The notes beneath the pieces are model-generated. The model saw only the letters and a list, made by a program, of their open reading frames with translations, made no database searches and had not been told where the DNA came from. From CAZNDN01 sp964571815 (lineage in GTDB: Bacteria; Fibrobacterota; Chitinivibrionia; Chitinivibrionales; WJKA01), in assembly GCA_964571815.1 (NCBI GenBank), contig CAZNDN010000043.1:1-27876 (forward strand): a stretch of 27,876 nucleotides of DNA, in the 5' to 3' direction. How positions within the stretch are numbered: position 1 is the first letter of the stretch; every line of letters begins with the position of its first letter. The translations under genes were made by a program, and so were the position numbers. Of this stretch, positions 24,637 through 27,876 are shown piece by piece.

Positions 24637-25761
24637 ATGATCACCGAAATCACGGCACGCTCGATTCTTCGCAAGTACAAGAAGATCGATTCCTGGTTTC
24701 TTACCCGGTACGGAATCAATCTCTACCGCGGGTGCGCTCATGATTGCAGCTACTGTGACGGTCGCGCGGAGCAGTACCGTGTCGAGGGAGAGTACGGCCG
24801 TGATATCCGGGTGAAAACCAACGCCGTCGAGCTGCTGCATCGTGAACTCGACCCCTCGCGCAGGCGCAAACCACTGCCCCGGAGTTTCATGGTGCTTGGC
24901 GGAGGGGTGTGCGATGCCTACCAGCCGGTGGAGCAGCGCTACCGGCTTGCCCGCGGAGCGCTTCAGTGCATCCACTCTTTCGGCTATCCCGTCCACGTTC
25001 TCACCAAATCGTGCCTGGTGGAGCGGGACCTGGATATCCTGCGGGCGATCAACGACCGGAGCCGGGCAATCGTGAGCTTCAGCTTTTCGACCGTCGACGA
25101 TGAGGTCGGGCGGATCGTGGAACCCGGTGTCCCGGCGCCGTCACGGCGGCTCGCGACCATTCGCAAGTGTAAAGAAGCCGGGCTGTCGTGCGGCATGTTC
25201 CTCCTGCCGGTGATTCCGTTTGTGACCGACGGGCCCGGGATGATCCGCGAGTCGCTTGAGAAAGGCAGGGACGCCGGTATCGATTTCGTAATTTTCGGCG
25301 CCATGACGCTCAAGGAGGGCCGGCAGAGGGAGCATTTCACGAGGATGCTCGAGGGCCGGTTCCCCGATGCGCTCGTGCATTACGATATCGTCTACCAGGG
25401 CGGCAGCCGGTGGGGCGAGCCGGCATCGGACTACAGCGCCTCGCTCAACGAACTCGCCGGCAGGACCGCCTCGGCCCTTGCCGTTCCCACGCGGATCCCG
25501 CCGAGGCTGTTTGCGGACATCCTCTCCGTCAACGACCGCGTGGTGGTGATTCTGGAGCAGCTTGACTATCTGCTGAGAATGAGAAACCGCACGAGTCCTT
25601 ACGGGTATGCGGCCTGGTCGTTGTCGAAGGTGACCGAACCGATCGCATCGCTCGCCCTGCACGACCTCCGGCGGATCAAGGGTGTGGGGCCGGTGACGGC
25701 GAAGACGGTCCGGGAGATCGTGGACACAGGCACGTGCCGTCTCTACGAACGCCTCCTGTAA
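24637..25761 (+). CDS. Radical SAM protein (SPL-like) with C-terminal helix-hairpin-helix
   Basis: 374 residues. The [4Fe-4S] cluster motif is CAHDCSYC (C33, C37, C40), preceded by INLYRG, as in COG1533-type proteins related to spore photoproduct lyase. VLGGGVCDAYQPVE, VHVLTKS and SFSFSTVDDEVGRIVEPG are the following radical SAM barrel strands. Past the barrel, LHDLRRIKGVGPVTAKTVRE (from about 341) is a helix-hairpin-helix of the kind found in DNA-binding and repair proteins. The reaction is unknown; a DNA-lesion-related role is plausible from the combination but not shown. GGGA about 6 bases before the ATG is a modest ribosome binding site. It may be cotranscribed with the ABC-F gene. Confidence 0.85.
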   Translation: MITEITARSILRKYKKIDSWFLTRYGINLYRGCAHDCSYCDGRAEQYRVEGEYGRDIRVKTNAVELLHRELDPSRRRKPLPRSFMVLGGGVCDAYQPVEQRYRLARGALQCIHSFGYPVHVLTKSCLVERDLDILRAINDRSRAIVSFSFSTVDDEVGRIVEPGVPAPSRRLATIRKCKEAGLSCGMFLLPVIPFVTDGPGMIRESLEKGRDAGIDFVIFGAMTLKEGRQREHFTRMLEGRFPDALVHYDIVYQGGSRWGEPASDYSASLNELAGRTASALAVPTRIPPRLFADILSVNDRVVVILEQLDYLLRMRNRTSPYGYAAWSLSKVTEPIASLALHDLRRIKGVGPVTAKTVREIVDTGTCRLYERLL

Positions 25762-25765
25762 CGCC

Positions 25766-25790
25766 GGCCCGCGGCGCGGAGACGCGGGCC
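25766..25790. terminator. GC hairpin between convergent genes
   Basis: GGCCCGCG and CGCGGGCC form a perfect 8-bp stem with a 9-base loop, 4 bases after the radical SAM stop. It could serve transcripts from both sides. No T run follows in either direction, so intrinsic termination is uncertain. Confidence 0.5.
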
Positions 25791-25813
25791 GTTGCCGATG
25801 GGGTGCGGGAGGG

Positions 25814-27127
25814 CTACTGCGAGAAGGCAAACGGGTAGACCACTTCGGTGACATCGCCGGGGCGGTCTACTTTCCCGAAAGACCATCGTTTGATGGTCGA
25901 CAGGACGGCCTCCAGCAGGTGGGGGTCCTGTATGGTGGATGATACCACGCGGCAGTGGATGACCCTGCCGAACTCATCGATTGCGAACTTCACCGTGACT
26001 TTCCCCCTGAGGCCCGGCTTTTCCCGCAGGCGCTTGTTGTAGACATGCCGCAGCGCGGCGAGGTTCTGAAAGACCACGCGCCGGATGCCGGCCATGCTTC
26101 GGGCGCCGGTGAGCGCACCGCCGGCAAGCGGCGCCGGTGCACGCACTTCGATACTCGCGCGCCGTTTCAGGTTCAGGGTTGAAGTCCGGTCGGCCCCGAT
26201 GAGACCGGATACAAGGTCTCCGAGCCCGCCGCCGGCGCCTCCTCCGAAACCGCTTCCAAAGCCGGCGCCGAAACCGATACCGGCGAGGCCTTTCCTGCCC
26301 GCACCACTGTTGCCTCCGGCCTTCAGTGCACCGAGTCCGTCAAACAGGGCATCGATTGCGGTGGTGAAACCGCCGGGGCCGAAGATATCGGCCGAAGCGA
26401 TCGTCTTTCCCTTGATTTGCCCGGAGAGGAGTCCCAGCACACCCTGCCGCACGACGCGGTCGCGAGGGTCCCCGCCTCCCCGAGACTGTTTCCGGCCGGT
26501 GTCGGTGCCTCGCTTCCCCGGTTTCTTTCTGTCCGCCACAGTCGTCCGGTGGTTGTCCGGTTTTTTCATCACGATAGATTCGGGCAGCTCCGGGAGCAAC
26601 TGCGCGGAGGGAAGGCGGGAGTACTCTTCCAGGAAGTCGGTGGCTACCTCATCGATGGTCCGGGCGCTGAGCCACAGGCCCATGGTGGTTGCCAGCACGA
26701 TGGATACCAGCTCGAGGTTGCGCAGCCGCGATTCGCGTTCCACGCTGAAGATGTCGGGCCGTTCGCGCAGCTTCCGAGCGTACTCTTCACCGGTACGTAC
26801 CCTTCCGCCCTCTTCGTCTTCGTCAAGAACGTTCGTATCGGCGTACCGGGCCGGCCGGCACACTTGTGAGTTCGGCTGAGGGGGGGAGGCCATGAGAGGA
26901 GCCTCACGCACTTCCTCCAGGTGCACATCGGCCCCCGGAGCCTTGAGGCGCTCGAGCAGCTCAAAGGCCTCTTCTTCCCGCGCTTCTTTCCTGATACAGA
27001 TCGATTTTCGTGCGAGGGCATTGCGCACGGCTGCCGGCGCGGCGCCGGACCACCGGGCAAGGGAGTCCGCGATGCGGCCTGCCCGCCGGACGTCTTCGCA
27101 TCGTTTGATTATGACGTTGTATCGCAT
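25814..27127 (-). CDS. AgmX/TonB-like protein with ribosomal-L12-like N-terminal domain
   Basis: 437 residues from the ATG at 27127, supported by AAAGGA about 10 bases upstream; the frame is open to 27268 but without signals. Residues 1-72 resemble the C-terminal domain of ribosomal protein L7/L12 (YNVIIKRCEDVRRAGRIAD, then EEEAFELLERLKAPGADVHL). One transmembrane helix lies at about 139-156 (ELVSIVLATTMGLWLSA), placing this domain in the cytoplasm. The periplasmic part has a basic linker, a Gly-rich stretch (about 282-310) and a C-terminal domain of the AgmX/PglI or TonB type (LRHVYNKRLREKPGLRGKV, DEFGRVIHCRVVSSTI, FGKVDRPGDVTEVVYPF). Such proteins act with ExbB/ExbD-like motors, and an ExbD-like gene lies 159 bases upstream on the same strand. 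It is probably part of a second energy-transducing complex. Confidence 0.8.
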   Translation of the reverse strand: MRYNVIIKRCEDVRRAGRIADSLARWSGAAPAAVRNALARKSICIRKEAREEEAFELLERLKAPGADVHLEEVREAPLMASPPQPNSQVCRPARYADTNVLDEDEEGGRVRTGEEYARKLRERPDIFSVERESRLRNLELVSIVLATTMGLWLSARTIDEVATDFLEEYSRLPSAQLLPELPESIVMKKPDNHRTTVADRKKPGKRGTDTGRKQSRGGGDPRDRVVRQGVLGLLSGQIKGKTIASADIFGPGGFTTAIDALFDGLGALKAGGNSGAGRKGLAGIGFGAGFGSGFGGGAGGGLGDLVSGLIGADRTSTLNLKRRASIEVRAPAPLAGGALTGARSMAGIRRVVFQNLAALRHVYNKRLREKPGLRGKVTVKFAIDEFGRVIHCRVVSSTIQDPHLLEAVLSTIKRWSFGKVDRPGDVTEVVYPFAFSQ

Positions 27128-27286
27128 AATACGGTTTCCTTTCGTGACTGGGTGAGGGTAACGGTGGCGCAGGCATTCCCGTGTAGCACTTGCGGGAAAG
27201 CGCCGGCCGTGTGCAGTGTAGCCGTATGGCGTGCGGGGCGGGAGCAGACTCTCGCCGAAGGTGTACACGCTTCGGTGAAGTGCATT

Positions 27287-27876
27287 TCAGCCTCGAGGTT
27301 TTGCAATGAAAGCTTCGGGGAAGTGCGCTCGACGGGCTGCATCCATGACCTGCACGATCTTGTCGTAGACGATGCTGCTGTCGGCAGCGATGATAATATT
27401 GTTCCGGTCGTCTACCTCCCCGAACCGCTCCTTGACTTTCATCAGTCGTGCGGCAAGCTCATCCGGCAGGGAGAGGGGCCGGAGTCGGAAGGACGAGGGA
27501 TCTTTCACCACCAGCATTCGGGGCGGACTGCTGAGTGCAAAGAGCGTGTCACCCGGCGCCGCCTCGCAAACCGGCGTCCCGTCGGGGTCGCCCAGCAGCT
27601 CTCCCCGCCGCGTGTAGAGCGCCTTGCGCAGTCGCCGCGTGTCGCGTTCGCATGAGTAAAGAATCAGGTCGCGCCGCTCGGCCGGCTCGAGGGGCCGTCC
27701 GGTGACGGGATGCCGGGGTGGCGCCGGCTCATCGGGGTCCCACTCTACGGTCAACTCCCTGTGGTCGTCGCGGGTAACGTACCGGTGATACTCGCGGTAC
27801 AACAGGCTCGGCAGGAACCCGCCTTTGGCGCCGAGAGTCAGGGCCGAATCGGAGATGATTGCGGTAAGCAAGAGCT
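27287..27876 (-). CDS. ExbD-like protein, 5' end beyond the window
   Basis: The frame is open to the window edge, so the N-terminus, including the transmembrane helix with its Asp, is not seen. The last 45 residues match the ExbD periplasmic domain: NNIIIAADSSIVYDKIVQVM then RRAHFPEAFIAKPRG. The visible preceding part is longer and more charged than in usual ExbD proteins (YREYHRYVTRDDHRELTVEW and a Pro-rich stretch near 45-60), suggesting an inserted region. It reads toward the AgmX/TonB-like gene, and ExbB-type genes would be expected just outside the window. A TTG near 27871 is in frame but I do not take it as the start. Confidence 0.7.
   Translation of the reverse strand, partial: LLLTAIISDSALTLGAKGGFLPSLLYREYHRYVTRDDHRELTVEWDPDEPAPPRHPVTGRPLEPAERRDLILYSCERDTRRLRKALYTRRGELLGDPDGTPVCEAAPGDTLFALSSPPRMLVVKDPSSFRLRPLSLPDELAARLMKVKERFGEVDDRNNIIIAADSSIVYDKIVQVMDAARRAHFPEAFIAKPRG

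Noticed and set aside
23365..24996. 543-codon leftward open frame
   Set aside because: It is antisense to the ABC-F ATPase, whose Walker and signature motifs are all intact on the other strand. The translated product is Arg/Pro/Leu-rich with no domain.
1..27876. CRISPR arrays, tRNA or rRNA genes, insertion sequences, phage genes
   Set aside because: I saw no regular direct repeats, cloverleaf-like segments, rRNA-like blocks, transposase or integrase motifs. Short RNA genes could be missed by eye.

Overview
The window looks like part of a Gram-negative, diderm bacterial genome, probably uncultured, with Fibrobacterota-type features (Chitinispirillia-like). The evidence is a TonB-dependent receptor, several lipoproteins, ExbB/ExbD/TonB energisers, and at least six proteins ending in a short C-terminal module that resembles type IX secretion (T9SS) sorting domains. 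One lipoprotein begins after its lipobox Cys with a Gly/Ser-Thr-Glu-Thr-Gly-Asn stretch that I associate with this lineage. The taxonomic placement is inference. Two runs of exactly 100 N (4822-4921 and 14408-14507) are scaffold placeholders. By eye, GC is about 48% left of the first gap and about 62% right of it, so that join deserves caution.

Layout. 9-4645 (leftward): a secreted beta-helix protein and a GH31 glycoside hydrolase with a strong terminator, preceded by the tail of a possible gene cut by the first gap. 4922-10590 (leftward): a secreted-protein block with a legumain-like C13 peptidase (3' end in the gap), a transglutaminase-like protein, a nucleoside-hydrolase-like protein, a lipoprotein and a 13-codon leader ORF. 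10941-12668 (rightward): a secreted right-handed beta-helix protein.

12723-22354 (all leftward) is the most coherent unit. It holds a TonB-dependent receptor, a lipoprotein with a three-copy cysteine repeat, a DUF3450-like coiled-coil protein, a TtpC-like long ExbB with its own DUF3450-like module, a short ExbB, ExbD, TonB (N-terminus lost in the second gap) and a TPR protein. The order DUF3450-TtpC-ExbB-ExbD-TonB-TPR matches the TonB2/TtpC system of marine Vibrio. Here it is joined to its own receptor and lipoprotein, so it reads as a self-contained uptake machine for an unknown substrate.

22624-25761 (rightward): an ABC-F ATPase and a radical SAM protein with a C-terminal helix-hairpin-helix. 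25814-27876 (leftward): an AgmX/TonB-like protein with a ribosomal-L12-like N-terminus, and an ExbD-like protein cut by the window edge; these suggest a second energiser. I saw no rRNA, tRNA, CRISPR array, insertion sequence or integrase.
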